Of a stretch of DNA of 64,000 bases, positions 25,080-34,034 are shown piece after piece. Position 1 is the first letter of the stretch. Each line of letters opens with the position of its first letter. The stretch comes from Streptomyces spiramyceticus (lineage in GTDB: Bacteria > Actinomycetota > Actinomycetes > Streptomycetales > Streptomycetaceae). The DNA lies in NCBI RefSeq assembly GCF_028807635.1, contig NZ_JARBAX010000001.1:4451501-4515500 (forward strand). The letters run 5' to 3'. A model generated the notes under the pieces. It was not told where the DNA came from. It did no database searches and saw nothing but the letters and a program-made list of their open reading frames with translations. Both the position numbers and the translations under genes were made by a program.

Positions 25080-26531
25080 GTGACGCAGGGACCGCTCACC
25101 ACGGAGGCCGGCGCGCCGGTCGCCGACAACCAGAACAGCGAGACCGCTGGCGTCGGCGGTCCCGTTCTGGTCCAGGACCAGGCACTGCTGGAGAAGCTCG
25201 CGCACTTCAACCGGGAGCGCATACCGGAGCGCATCGTGCACGCCCGCGGCGCCGGTGCGTACGGCACCTTCACGCTGACCCGTGACGTCTCGCAGTGGAC
25301 GCGCGCCAAGTTCCTCTCCGAGGTCGGCAAGCAGACCGAGACCTTCCTCCGGTTCTCGACCGTCGCCGGCAACCTCGGTTCCGCCGACGCCGTCCGTGAC
25401 CCGCGTGGCTTCGCGCTGAAGTTCTACACGGAAGAGGGGAACTACGACCTCGTAGGGAACAACACGCCCGTCTTCTTCATCAAGGACGCCATCAAGTTCC
25501 CCGACTTCATTCACACGCAGAAGCGCGACCCGTACACGGGCTCGCAGGAAGCCGACAACGTGTGGGACTTCTGGGGTCTGAGCCCCGAGTCGACCCACCA
25601 GGTCACCTGGCTCTTCGGTGACCGCGGTATCCCCGCCACGCTGCGCCACATGAACGGGTACGGCTCGCACACGTACCAGTGGAACAACGAGGCCGGCGAG
25701 GTCTTCTGGGTCAAGTACCACTTCAAGACCGACCAGGGCATCAAGAACCTCACCCAGGACGAGGCCAACAAGCTCGCCGGTGAGGACCCGGATTCGCACC
25801 AGCGCGACCTGCGCGAGGCCATCGAGCGCGGCGACTTCCCGTCCTGGACCGTGCAGGTGCAGATCATGCCGGCGGCCGAGGCGGCGGCGTACCGCTTCAA
25901 CCCGTTCGACCTGACCAAGGTCTGGCCGCACGCGGACTACCCGCCGATCGAGATCGGCAAGCTGGAGCTCAACCGCAACCCGGAGAACATCTTCGCCGAG
26001 GTAGAGCAGTCGATCTTCAGCCCCGCGCACTTCGTGCCGGGCATCGGCCCGTCCCCGGACAAGATGCTTCAGGGTCGTCTCTTCGCGTACGGCGACGCCC
26101 ACCGCTACCGCGTCGGCATCAATGCCGACCACCTGCCGGTGAACCGCCCGCACGCCACCGAGGCGCGCACCAACTCTCGTGACGGGTACCTGTACGACGG
26201 CCGCCACAAGGGCGCCAAGAACTACGAGCCCAACAGCTTCGGCGGTCCCTTCCAGACGGACAAGCCGCTGTGGCAGCCCATCCCGGTCACGGGCGGCACG
26301 GGCAACCACGAGGCCCCGAGCCACGCCGAGGACAACGACTTCGTCCAGGCGGGCAACCTGTACCGGATGATGTCCGAGGACGAGAAGGGCCGTCTGATCG
26401 AGAACCTCGCCGGGTTCATCTCCAAGGTGTCGCGCGACGACATCGCGGAGCGTGCGGTCAACAACTTCCGTCAGGCCGACGGTGACTTCGGCAAGCGGCT
26501 GGAAGCCGCGGTCCAGGCCCTGCGCGGCTAG
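25080..26531 (+). CDS. catA: Monofunctional heme catalase CatA
   Basis: 483 residues, GTG at 25080 with CAGGAGG 6 bp upstream; ATG 25062 in the same frame is a weaker candidate. Clade-3 style small-subunit catalase: catalytic His in [13 protein letters not shown] (about residue 56), Asn in [17 protein letters not shown], and the heme-ligand Tyr in [15 protein letters not shown]. It decomposes hydrogen peroxide to water and oxygen in the cytoplasm and is the major vegetative catalase in streptomycetes. Regulation by the divergent CatR is expected. A hairpin terminator follows 21 bp after the stop. Confidence 0.96.
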   Translation: MTQGPLTTEAGAPVADNQNSETAGVGGPVLVQDQALLEKLAHFNRERIPERIVHARGAGAYGTFTLTRDVSQWTRAKFLSEVGKQTETFLRFSTVAGNLGSADAVRDPRGFALKFYTEEGNYDLVGNNTPVFFIKDAIKFPDFIHTQKRDPYTGSQEADNVWDFWGLSPESTHQVTWLFGDRGIPATLRHMNGYGSHTYQWNNEAGEVFWVKYHFKTDQGIKNLTQDEANKLAGEDPDSHQRDLREAIERGDFPSWTVQVQIMPAAEAAAYRFNPFDLTKVWPHADYPPIEIGKLELNRNPENIFAEVEQSIFSPAHFVPGIGPSPDKMLQGRLFAYGDAHRYRVGINADHLPVNRPHATEARTNSRDGYLYDGRHKGAKNYEPNSFGGPFQTDKPLWQPIPVTGGTGNHEAPSHAEDNDFVQAGNLYRMMSEDEKGRLIENLAGFISKVSRDDIAERAVNNFRQADGDFGKRLEAAVQALRG

Positions 26532-26552
26532 TACGGACCGCTTGTCGTAGAC

Positions 26553-26588
26553 AGAGGGCCGGATTCCCCCGGGGGAGTCCGGCCCTCT
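26553..26588. terminator. Hairpin terminator between catA and the CBS-domain gene
   Basis: 11-bp outer stem AGAGGGCCGGA (26553-26563) / TCCGGCCCTCT (26578-26588), extended by an inner CCCCC/GGGGG pairing, between convergent genes. Confidence 0.78.
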
Positions 26589-26634
26589 GTGTGCGTACGC
26601 GCCGGACTTGTGTACGCCGGACTGTGCGCGGGGC

Positions 26635-27036
26635 TCAGCCGGCCAGGGCGGTCGGGTGCCTGCGGGCCGGGGCCCAGCAGCGGATGATGTCCCGTACGGA
26701 GACGACGCCGACCGGGCCGTTTCCGTCCAGGACGACGAGATGGCGGAAGCCGCCGTGCGTCATGGCCTCCGCGGCCTCCTCCAGGGTCCAGGAGGGTGCG
26801 GCGAAGACGACGTCGGTGGTGGTGTGCATGCCTGCGGTCTCGTGGTCGGGATCCTGGCCCGTACCGACCGAGATGAGGATGTCGCGTTCGGTCAGGATGC
26901 CGAGCCCGCCGGCGTCGTGGTCGAGGACGACGGCGGCGCCGACGCGGCGCTCCGCCATCAGTCGGGCTGCCTGGCGGAGTGTGTGGGCGGGGCCGATGGT
27001 GAGGACCACCGTGCTCATGGCGTCACGGACGAGCAT
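26635..27036 (-). CDS. CBS-domain pair protein
   Basis: 133 residues, ATG at 27036 with AAGGAGG 11 bp upstream. Two CBS motifs form one Bateman module: VRDAMSTVVLTIGPAHTLRQAARLM and TTTDVVFAAPSWTLEEAAEAM. Each ends in the usual strand-turn (GILTERDILIS and GVVSVRDIIRC). Stand-alone CBS pairs bind adenosine nucleotides and often act as energy sensors; no effector domain is fused. The AT-richer stretch 27066-27095 upstream with ACAAATTCACAA may hold the promoter. The partner is unknown. Confidence 0.88.
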   Translation of the reverse strand: MLVRDAMSTVVLTIGPAHTLRQAARLMAERRVGAAVVLDHDAGGLGILTERDILISVGTGQDPDHETAGMHTTTDVVFAAPSWTLEEAAEAMTHGGFRHLVVLDGNGPVGVVSVRDIIRCWAPARRHPTALAG

Positions 27037-27200
27037 GGACAGAGCCACCTCCTTGGTGAACCGGCCCTGTGAGAACCAATTCACAAATTCACAAGTGGGG
27101 TCGCTCTCAGAGTGGCAGCCGCCAGGGACGCCATCAAGGGGGCGCGTGAGGCGTATTGCCGTGCGCGCCCCCACCGTCACGCGTCGATGTACGCCCCGCC

Positions 27201-27995
27201 TCACCCGCCGATGTAGCTCAGCAACTCCTCGTGGAGCAGGCCGTTGGAGGCCGCCGCGTTGCCGCCGTGCGGGCCTGTCACACCGTCGAGGCTGGTGAAC
27301 ACGCCGCCCGCCTCCTGGACGATGATCACGTTCGCGGCCATGTCCCACAGCGAGAGCTCCGGCTCCGCGCACATGTCCACCGACCCCTCGGCGACCATCA
27401 TGTACGGCCAGAAATCGCCGTATCCGCGCGTCCGCCAGCAGTCGCGGGACAGGTCGAGGAAGCCGTCGAGGCGGCCTCGCTCCTCCCAGCCGGTGAGTGA
27501 CGAGTACGCGAAGGACGCGTTCTCGATCTTGTCGACCTTGGAAACATGCAGTCGCGTCGCGGACGTGAGGCTGCGGCCGGTGTACGCGCCGCCGCCCTTC
27601 GCCGCCCACCAGCGGCGGCCCAGCGCGGGCGCGGACACGACGCCCATCACGGGCTGGAAGCCGTTCTCGCCCGCCTCCATGAGCGAGATCAGCGTCGCCC
27701 AGACCGGCACGCCGCGTACGTAATTCTTGGTGCCGTCGATCGGGTCGATCACCCAGCGCCGCGGGCCCGTGCCCTGAAGTCCGTATTCCTCGCCCAGTAC
27801 GGCGTCGCGCGGCCTGCCGCGGTGCAGGTGGCTGCGGATCAGCTCTTCGGCGGCCTTGTCGGCCTCGGTCACCGGCGTCATGTCCGGTTTGGTCTCGACC
27901 TTCAGATCCAGAGCCTTGAAGCGCTCCATCGTCGTGGCGTCCGCGGCGTCCGCGAGGACATGGGCAAAGCGCAGATCATCGTGATAGTCGGGCAT
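27201..27995 (-). CDS. hisN: Histidinol-phosphatase HisN (inositol monophosphatase family)
   Basis: 264 residues. IMPase-family motifs: VTEADKAAEELIR, GEEYG, the metal site WVIDPIDGTKNYVRG (DPxDGT) near residue 85, and the second metal motif LWDMAANVIIVQEAGGVF near residue 220. The orthologue in S. coelicolor (SCO5208, from memory) was identified as the missing histidinol-phosphate phosphatase of histidine biosynthesis. The lack of other his genes here is normal because hisN lies apart from the main cluster. It is divergent from a TetR regulator gene with 127 bp between starts. Confidence 0.88.
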   Translation of the reverse strand: MPDYHDDLRFAHVLADAADATTMERFKALDLKVETKPDMTPVTEADKAAEELIRSHLHRGRPRDAVLGEEYGLQGTGPRRWVIDPIDGTKNYVRGVPVWATLISLMEAGENGFQPVMGVVSAPALGRRWWAAKGGGAYTGRSLTSATRLHVSKVDKIENASFAYSSLTGWEERGRLDGFLDLSRDCWRTRGYGDFWPYMMVAEGSVDMCAEPELSLWDMAANVIIVQEAGGVFTSLDGVTGPHGGNAAASNGLLHEELLSYIGG

Positions 27996-28122
27996 GACCG
28001 AACAGTATCGACCGGCTTCTGCGCAAACCACATGGTCTCGCCGTGCGGGCACTGCCCCCGACCCGCGGGCTCTTGACAGTGCCGGACCGCGAGTCAACTC
28101 TGACAGGCGGGGAGGCAACGCC

Positions 28123-28818
28123 ATGCCCACAGCGCGAGAAGCCCTACTGGACGCCGCCTTCACCGCAGTCGCGGGCCGGCCGTGGTCCCGGGTGCGGATG
28201 GTCGACGTTGCCGCGGCAGCCCGGGTCTCCCGGCAGACCCTCTACAACGAATTCGGCAGCAAGGACGGCCTCGCCCGCGCCCTCGTGCGCCGCGAGGCCG
28301 ACACGTATCTGGCGGGTGTCGAGCGGGCGCTGGTCGAGCGGGTGCCGGTGGACCGGATGCCGGCCGACCGCGCCGAAATGGTCCAGGACCGGCTCCTGGC
28401 CGTCGCGGAGTGGACCGTCGCCGCCGCCCGCGCCAATCCGCTCGTACGGGCCCTGCTCACCGGCTGCTGGAGCGAGCGGCTCCCCGCGCCCAGCCCGGCC
28501 AGGACCCACCTCGGCGGTGTCTCGATGTCCCCGGTCCCGGCTCAGCGCCGCGCCGACGCGGGGCATCCCGGGCCCGCCGAACTGGCCGCCGCGGTGCGGG
28601 ACCGGGCGGTGGCCGTGCTGGAGCGGGGGTACGCCAAGGAAGAGGCCGGGGCGGTCGCGAACCGCTGCGAGCTGGCGGTGCGGCTCGCGCTCTCGTACGT
28701 CGTCGCGCCCGGTGGGTCTGCGGGAAACGGCGAATCCGGCGAGGACTTCAGGAGGCTGCTGCGGGCCGTGCTCGGCAACGGCCTCACTGGGACGAGCCGG
28801 AGAGCTGGAGACCGATGA
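28123..28818 (+). CDS. TetR-family transcriptional regulator
   Basis: 231 residues, ATG at 28123 with GGGGAGG upstream. N-terminal TetR helix-turn-helix: REALLDAAFTAVAGRPWSRVRM, VAAAARVSRQTLYNEFGSKDGLARALV. The C-terminal ligand domain is divergent. Its 3' end overlaps the 3' end of the SMR transporter gene by 35 bp in a tail-to-tail arrangement. It is therefore a candidate regulator of the transporter. A TTGACA (28073-28078) upstream is a possible -35. Confidence 0.88.
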   Translation: MPTAREALLDAAFTAVAGRPWSRVRMVDVAAAARVSRQTLYNEFGSKDGLARALVRREADTYLAGVERALVERVPVDRMPADRAEMVQDRLLAVAEWTVAAARANPLVRALLTGCWSERLPAPSPARTHLGGVSMSPVPAQRRADAGHPGPAELAAAVRDRAVAVLERGYAKEEAGAVANRCELAVRLALSYVVAPGGSAGNGESGEDFRRLLRAVLGNGLTGTSRRAGDR

Positions 28819-29107
28819 CGCCGACGATCACCAGCGAAATCGAGATGATCTTGAGCGTCGACACCACGTCACCGAGAAAGATCATTCCGTAGATCGCGGT
28901 GCCGGCCGCACCGATGCCCGTCCACACCGCGTACGCCGGCCCGACGTCGAGCTTCTTCAGCGAGAGGGTCAGTAGGCCGAAGCTGGCCAGGGCGAACGCG
29001 CAGAAGGCGACCGTGGGCCAGAGTCTGGTGAAACCGTGGGAGAGCTTGAGGCACACCGCGAAGCCGGTCTCGAACAGACCGGCCACCACCACGAGCAGCC
29101 ACGGCAT
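28784..29107 (-). CDS. Small multidrug resistance (SMR) family transporter, Gdx/SugE-like
   Basis: 107 residues with four transmembrane helices. The first helix carries the essential Glu (VVVAGLFETGFAVCLK). AYAVWTGIGAAGTAIYGMIF is the Gdx-type signature rather than the EmrE type. Gdx proteins export guanidinium in exchange for protons; EmrE types export quaternary ammonium drugs. Only one SMR gene is present, so a homodimer inserted in both orientations is likely. I see no guanidine riboswitch upstream. Instead there is a 20-bp palindrome at 29145-29164. GGGAGG lies 7 bp before the ATG. Confidence 0.88.
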   Translation of the reverse strand: MPWLLVVVAGLFETGFAVCLKLSHGFTRLWPTVAFCAFALASFGLLTLSLKKLDVGPAYAVWTGIGAAGTAIYGMIFLGDVVSTLKIISISLVIVGVIGLQLSGSSQ

Positions 29108-29144
29108 GGTCTTTCCTCCCGGGTCGGTGACTGCTTCGTCTCAC

Positions 29145-29164
29145 TAAGTGCGATTATGCACTTA
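29145..29164 (-). promoter_or_regulatory. 20-bp palindromic operator upstream of the SMR gene
   Basis: TAAGTGC (29145-29151), GATTAT spacer, GCACTTA (29158-29164): a perfect 7-bp inverted repeat about 40 bp before the SMR start. On the transcribed strand it contains a -10-like CATAAT. The TetR gene downstream is the obvious candidate binder. Confidence 0.65.
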
Positions 29165-29196
29165 CCAAGAGCGGGGAAGGGGTAAACGCGGCGCTC

Positions 29197-30207
29197 TCAG
29201 TCGCCTTCCCGCCGCTCCCTCGTGGCCAGCAGCCGCCGCAGTGAGTCGAGCCTGGCCGGATCGGCGTGACCGTCGGCCACCCACTGGTCCAGCGCGCACT
29301 CCGCCTCGTCGTGGCTGCAGCCGCGCGGACACTCCTCCGTCCCCGGCTCCAGGTCCGGGAAGGCATGGATGACGCGCGACGGGTCGATGTGGTTCAGGCC
29401 GAAGGACCGCACGCCAGGCGTGTCGATCACCCAGCCCTTGCCGCCCGAGAGCGGCAGCGCGAGCGCCGATGTGGTGGTGTGCCTGCCTCGGCCCGTGACC
29501 GCGTTGACCAGGCCGGTCGTACGCCGCCGCTCCTCCGGTACGAGCGTATTGACGAGGGTCGTCTTGCCGACGCCGGAGTGGCCGACGAAGGCCGTGACCC
29601 GGTCGTCGAGGTGCTCGCGCACCATGGCCGTCGCCGCCCCGCTCTCCAGCTCCTCGCGGCTGGTCACGAGGTACGGGACACCGAGCGGGCGGTACGCCTG
29701 GAGCAGCGGCTCCGGCGACGCCAGGTCCGACTTGGTCAGTACGAGGAGCGGTTCGAGCCCGGCGTCGTACGCCGCCACCAGACAGCGGTCGATCATGCGC
29801 GGGCGCGGCTCGGGATCGGCCAGCGCCGTGACGATGGCCAGCTGGTCGGCGTTGGCGACGACCACGCGCTCGAACGGGTCGTCGTCGTCGGCCGTGCGCC
29901 GCAGGACCGACTTGCGCTCCTCGATCCGGACGATGCGGGCGAGGGTGTCCTTGTCGCCGGAGAGATCGCCGACGATGCTGACGCGGTCGCCGACAACCGC
30001 GGCCTTGCGGCCCAGCTCGCGGGCCTTCATCGCCATGACCGTACGGCCGTCGACGAGGCAGGTGAGACGGCCCCGGTCGACGGTCAGGACGAAGCCTTCG
30101 ACGGCGTCCTCGTGCTTGGGGCGGGTGTGGGTGCGAGGCCGGTTGCCCTTGCGGTTCGGGCGGACCCGGATGTCGTCCTCGTCGGGGTTCTTGCCGTATC
30201 GGCGCAT
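29197..30207 (-). CDS. rsgA: Ribosome small-subunit-dependent GTPase RsgA
   Basis: 336 residues. Circularly permuted GTPase order: G4 motif LVLTKSDLA comes before G1 GHSGVGKTTLVN, then G2-like TGRGRHTTT and G3 WVIDTPGVRSFGL. It has an N-terminal OB-like domain after a basic start (RPNRKGNRPRTHTRPK) and a C-terminal zinc-binding CPRGCSHDEAEC. RsgA assists late 30S maturation in the cytoplasm. It follows aroA by 12 bp on the same strand, an actinobacterial pairing, so both are likely co-transcribed. Confidence 0.94.
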   Translation of the reverse strand: MRRYGKNPDEDDIRVRPNRKGNRPRTHTRPKHEDAVEGFVLTVDRGRLTCLVDGRTVMAMKARELGRKAAVVGDRVSIVGDLSGDKDTLARIVRIEERKSVLRRTADDDDPFERVVVANADQLAIVTALADPEPRPRMIDRCLVAAYDAGLEPLLVLTKSDLASPEPLLQAYRPLGVPYLVTSREELESGAATAMVREHLDDRVTAFVGHSGVGKTTLVNTLVPEERRRTTGLVNAVTGRGRHTTTSALALPLSGGKGWVIDTPGVRSFGLNHIDPSRVIHAFPDLEPGTEECPRGCSHDEAECALDQWVADGHADPARLDSLRRLLATRERREGD

Positions 30208-30219
30208 CTCGTCAGCCCG

Positions 30220-31569
30220 TCAGTTTTCCGCGAGCCCGAGCATGCCGGTCCACATGCGTGGGAAGTCCGGGAGCGTCTTGGCGGTGGTCGCGACATTCTC
30301 GATCTGTACGCCCTTGACGGCGAGGCCGATGATCGCGCCTGCGGTCGCCATGCGGTGGTCGTGGTACGTGTGGAACACCCCGCCGTGCAGGGGGCGCGGC
30401 CTGATGCGCAGGCCGTCCTCGGTCTCGGTGACGTTGCCGCCGAGCTCGTTGATCTCCTTGGTGAGGGCGGCCAGCCGGTCGGTCTCGTGCAGCCGCAGGT
30501 GCGCGACGCCGCGCAGGACGGACTCGGAGTCGGCCAGCGCCGCGACGGCCGCGATGCCGGGGGTCAGCTCGCCGACGTCGCCGAGATCCACGTCGATGCC
30601 CCGGACACGTCCCATGCCGGTGAAGGTCAGGCCCTGCTCGGTCAGCTCGTACGAGCCACCCATCTCGGTGAAGATCTCGCGCAGCGCGTCGCCGGGCTGG
30701 GTGGTGTGCTCCGGCCAGTCCGGGATGGTGACGCGGCCGCCGGTGATCAGGGCGGCGGCGAGGAACGGCTGGGCGTTGGAGAGGTCGGGCTCGACGGTCA
30801 GGTCGCGGCCCAGTACGGCGCCGGGGGAGACCCGCCAGACGTTCGGCTCGCCGCCGGATTCCGGGGTGTCCACCTGTGCGCCGACGCTGCGCAGCATGTC
30901 GACGGTCATCCGGATGTGCGGGAGAGAGGGGAGGACGGCGCCGGTGTGGCGCACCTCCACGCCCTGGTTGAAGCGCGGGGCGGACAGCAGGAGCGCGCTC
31001 ACGAATTGCGAGGACGAGGACGCGTCGATCTCCACAGGGCCGCCGTCCAGTGCGCCGCCGCCGTGCACGGTCAGAGGCAGCGAGCCGCGGCCGTCGTCGT
31101 CGATACGGGCGCCGAGCGTGCGCAGCGCCTCGATGACGGCACCCAGCGGGCGTTCGTACGAACGGGGGTCGCCGTCGAAGCGGACCGGACCGTCGGCGAG
31201 CGCCGCGACGGGGGGCAGGAAGCGCATCACCGTGCCGGCGTTGCCGACGTCGACCGTGGCGGGGCCGTGCAGCCCGGCCGGGATCACGCGCCAGGCCTCG
31301 CCTGAGCCGTCGGGGCTTCCCGTGACGGAAGAGCTGGACGACACCGTCTCCTCGATGCCGACGCCCAGCGCGCGCAGGGCCTCGGCCATCAGCAGGGTGT
31401 CGCGGGAGCGCAGGGGGTGGCGCAGCCAGCCGGGTTCGGCGGCGAGGGAGGCCAGGACGAGACCACGATTGGTGACCGATTTCGAGCCGGGCACGGTGAC
31501 GGTCGCGTCGACGGCTGTGCTCGTGTGAGGGGCGGGCCAGAGGTCGGGGTGCACGGGGCTTTCGGTCAT
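30220..31569 (-). CDS. aroA: 3-phosphoshikimate 1-carboxyvinyltransferase (EPSP synthase)
   Basis: 449 residues, ATG at 31569. Shikimate-3-phosphate and PEP binding residues are seen in [11 protein letters not shown] (Lys and Arg), [28 protein letters not shown] (catalytic Asp), [13 protein letters not shown] and [12 protein letters not shown]. The phosphoenolpyruvate/glyphosate loop reads GNAGTVMRF where most class I enzymes have GNAGTAMRP, so the Pro after the Arg is Phe. The enzyme acts in aromatic amino acid biosynthesis. It leads the aroA-rsgA unit. The ribosome site is weak. Confidence 0.94.
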   Translation of the reverse strand: MTESPVHPDLWPAPHTSTAVDATVTVPGSKSVTNRGLVLASLAAEPGWLRHPLRSRDTLLMAEALRALGVGIEETVSSSSSVTGSPDGSGEAWRVIPAGLHGPATVDVGNAGTVMRFLPPVAALADGPVRFDGDPRSYERPLGAVIEALRTLGARIDDDGRGSLPLTVHGGGALDGGPVEIDASSSSQFVSALLLSAPRFNQGVEVRHTGAVLPSLPHIRMTVDMLRSVGAQVDTPESGGEPNVWRVSPGAVLGRDLTVEPDLSNAQPFLAAALITGGRVTIPDWPEHTTQPGDALREIFTEMGGSYELTEQGLTFTGMGRVRGIDVDLGDVGELTPGIAAVAALADSESVLRGVAHLRLHETDRLAALTKEINELGGNVTETEDGLRIRPRPLHGGVFHTYHDHRMATAGAIIGLAVKGVQIENVATTAKTLPDFPRMWTGMLGLAEN

Positions 31570-31645
31570 GGCTTTCACTTTAGTGGCATGTGGCGGACAC
31601 AGATCTTGATCAAATGCGCCGAAACCGGGGCGTAACTCAAGGGTG

Positions 31646-32359
31646 CTAGATGTCCAGCAGCCAGCGGCCGCCGCCCAGCAGCGCACACACCGACACCGTA
31701 TGGAAGAGGAACAGCCACATCGCGGCAGGCACGTGCGTGAGGCGTGACAGCTGGTCGGCGTCGGAATCGGGGGCTCCGCCGTGGCGGCGCTTGGACTGGA
31801 GCTCGAAGGCGGGTCGTACGCCGCCGATGAGCATGAACCAGACAGCGGCGTACGCGAAAGCGGCCTGGACCTCCGGTGAGGTCAGCCAGGAGATCAGCAG
31901 GAAGGCCGCACCCGTGAGGATCACGGTGAGCGCCCCGTACGCGTTGCGGATCATCACCAGCATGGCGATGAGCAGGGCGGTGGCGATCCAGAGGAAGAGC
32001 GTGATGTGGTTCGCGGCGAGCAGCCAGGCGCCGCCGAGGCCGAGGAGCGGCGGGGCGGTGTAACCGGCGGCGGCCGTGAGGATCATGCCGATGCCGGTCG
32101 GCTTGCCGCGGCTGACGGTGAGGCCGCTCGTGTCGGAGTGGAGGCGGATGCCGTCCAGGCTGCGGCCGGTGAGGAGAGCGATCAGGCCGTGGCCGCCCTC
32201 GTGGGCGATGGTGATGGCGTTGCGCGACAGGCGCCAGACGACGCGCGGGACGACGACGGCGAGGGCGACGGCGGCCGTGGCTATCACGAGCCATTGATCG
32301 GGGTCGGGCTGCGCGCCGAAGACGCGGTCCCACAGGGCGCCGAGATGGGTGCTGTCCAT
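31646..32359 (-). CDS. M50-type membrane metalloprotease-like protein
   Basis: 237 residues with six or so hydrophobic segments. The first helix region contains [17 protein letters not shown], an HExxH zinc motif embedded near a membrane segment, as in the M50B-like family. A later segment has [16 protein letters not shown], equivalent to the partly conserved third-ligand region. M50B-like proteins differ from classical site-2 proteases and have no assigned substrate. It is divergent from the SRAP gene, with only 49 bp between starts, so promoters overlap. Confidence 0.82.
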   Translation of the reverse strand: MDSTHLGALWDRVFGAQPDPDQWLVIATAAVALAVVVPRVVWRLSRNAITIAHEGGHGLIALLTGRSLDGIRLHSDTSGLTVSRGKPTGIGMILTAAAGYTAPPLLGLGGAWLLAANHITLFLWIATALLIAMLVMIRNAYGALTVILTGAAFLLISWLTSPEVQAAFAYAAVWFMLIGGVRPAFELQSKRRHGGAPDSDADQLSRLTHVPAAMWLFLFHTVSVCALLGGGRWLLDI

Positions 32360-32408
32360 TGTTCGGGCGGCTCCTTGAGGTCTGGGCAGTCGTGGCAGTG
32401 TGGCACTT

Positions 32409-33224
32409 ATGTGCGGACGGTATTCAGCGAGCCGGAGGCCCGAGGACCTCGTCGGGCTCTTCGATGTGCAGAAGTGGGAGCCGAAGGAGGCGCTCGCGCC
32501 GGACTGGAATGTGGCTCCCACCAAGGAAGTCCACGTGGTCCTGGAGCGTCCTCTCAAAGACGCAGCCGATCGGCGTCCGGTTCGGCAGCTGAGGAAGATG
32601 AAGTGGGGGCTCGTGCCGTCGTGGGCGAAGTCACCCGAGGGCGCGGCTCGGATGATCAACGCGAGGGCCGAGTCGGTGCACGAGAAGCCGTCGTTCAAGC
32701 AGCCGTTCGTTTCGCGGCGCTGTCTCGTCCCGGCCGACGGCTACTACGAGTGGGTCACCGGCGCGGACGAGCGTCAGCTGGAGGTGGAGGGGAAGAAGAA
32801 GCGGGCCCGGAAGCAGCCGTACTTCGTGACCCCGGCGGACGGGTCGGTCATGGCGATGGCCGGTCTCTACGACTTCTGGCGCGATCCGACCCTGCCGGGT
32901 GACCATCCGCAGGCGTGGTGGGTGACGTGCTCGGTGATCACCACCGAGGCGGAGAAGTCACCGCTGGCGGTGGCACCGGCCGAGGGCCCCGGGTCGCTGG
33001 CCGACATCCACCCCCGGATGCCGCTGATGGTGACGCCGGACCGGTGGGATGCGTGGCTGAATCCGGCCCGTACGGACATCGAGGACGTACGGACACTGCT
33101 GGCGCCGCCGCCTGGCGGGCTGATGCGGGCCTATCCCGTGAGCACGGCGGTGAGCAACGTCAAGAACAACGGCCCGGAGCTGCTGGAGGAGCTGGCGGCG
33201 CCGGAGGTGGGGACGCTGTTCTGA
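32409..33224 (+). CDS. SRAP-domain protein (abasic-site crosslinking, YedK/HMCES-like)
   Basis: 271 residues from ATG 32409, which puts Cys at position 2 (MCGRYSAS). After Met removal this Cys forms a thiazolidine with abasic sites in single-stranded DNA, so the start is fixed by function; an upstream in-frame start would destroy it. Other SRAP signature residues are Asn34 (WNVAPT), Glu in VPADGYYEW and His in DIHPRMPLMV. A basic insertion (EGKKKRARKQPY) follows the Glu motif. The protein shields abasic sites at replication forks. Confidence 0.93.
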   Translation: MCGRYSASRRPEDLVGLFDVQKWEPKEALAPDWNVAPTKEVHVVLERPLKDAADRRPVRQLRKMKWGLVPSWAKSPEGAARMINARAESVHEKPSFKQPFVSRRCLVPADGYYEWVTGADERQLEVEGKKKRARKQPYFVTPADGSVMAMAGLYDFWRDPTLPGDHPQAWWVTCSVITTEAEKSPLAVAPAEGPGSLADIHPRMPLMVTPDRWDAWLNPARTDIEDVRTLLAPPPGGLMRAYPVSTAVSNVKNNGPELLEELAAPEVGTLF

Positions 33225-33329
33225 GGCGGGGCGCGCGGTGCGTGTGCGCTGACGCGGGGTGCGGTGCCTGTCGCGGGCGCGTGGGTGGGTCGACCCCGCG
33301 CCGTACGCGCGGAAAGGCAGGATGGGGGC

Positions 33330-33968
33330 GTGACGCAGAGCGAGATCGTTGAGACGGGTGTCGGTGAGGCGCGGATCACCTGGGCCGAGGCCAGGAAGCC
33401 GCGCATAGTGCTGGCCGTGAGTCATGGCGCCGCGGGCGGCATCGGGGCCCGGGACCTGCAGGGGCTCGCTGCCGCCCTGCCGCCGCGCGGGGTCACCGTC
33501 GCTCTGGTGGAGCAGCCCTGGCGCGTGGCCGGGAAGAAGCTCGCGCCCGCCCCCAAGACCCTGGACGCCGGGTGGCGCGACCTGTGGCCCGCGCTGGCCA
33601 AGGCCGGGCTGCCGGTGGTGGCCGGCGGGCGCAGTGCGGGGGCGCGGGTGGCGTGCCGTACGGCGGTCGAACTGGGGGCCTGTGCCGTGCTGGCGCTGAG
33701 CTTTCCGCTGCACCCTCCCGGCAGGCCCGAGAAGTCCCGGGCGGACGAGCTGCTCGGGGCGGGCGTACCCACCCTGGTCGTACAGGGCGGAAACGATCCG
33801 TTCGGGAAGCCCGCCGAGTTCCCCGAGGGCGATTACGAGCTCCTGGAGGTGCCGTACGCCGATCATGGTTTCGCCGTGCCGAAGAAGGCCGGGTCGACGG
33901 AGGAACAGGTCCTCGAAGTGATCACGAGCGGCGTCGCGACCTGGATCGACGGCCTGCGGGAATGCTGA
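33330..33968 (+). CDS. Alpha/beta-hydrolase-fold protein (KANSL3/Tex30-like)
   Basis: 212 residues, GTG at 33330. Fold landmarks: LAVSHGAAGG (oxyanion region), GRSAGARVACRTA (nucleophile elbow GxSxG with Ser), LVVQGGNDPFG (acid) and PYADHGF (catalytic His). This layout matches the bacterial KANL3/Tex30-like hydrolases. The substrate is unknown. Its 3' end contains the -35 region of the sigma-R promoter at 33959, so any read-through would enter sigR. Confidence 0.85.
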   Translation: MTQSEIVETGVGEARITWAEARKPRIVLAVSHGAAGGIGARDLQGLAAALPPRGVTVALVEQPWRVAGKKLAPAPKTLDAGWRDLWPALAKAGLPVVAGGRSAGARVACRTAVELGACAVLALSFPLHPPGRPEKSRADELLGAGVPTLVVQGGNDPFGKPAEFPEGDYELLEVPYADHGFAVPKKAGSTEEQVLEVITSGVATWIDGLREC

Positions 33969-33984
33969 GCACGACACCTCTGTT
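33959..33984 (+). promoter_or_regulatory. Sigma-R-dependent promoter (sigRp2-type)
   Basis: GGAAT (33959-33963), an 18-bp spacer, and GTT (33982-33984): exact match to the sigma-R consensus. It overlaps the stop codon of the hydrolase gene. The transcript would begin about 40 nt before ATG 34035 and so encode the long SigR form, giving positive autoregulation. Confidence 0.88.
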
Positions 33985-34034
33985 GTTCGGTGCGACGACA
34001 TACGCAGCACGTACGTGGAGAGGGAGTCCGTCGC

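Noticed and set aside
29266..31528. Plus-strand open frames of 679 and 719 codons opposite rsgA and aroA
   Set aside because: Both real genes are on the minus strand with complete motifs; the plus frames show only shadow composition.
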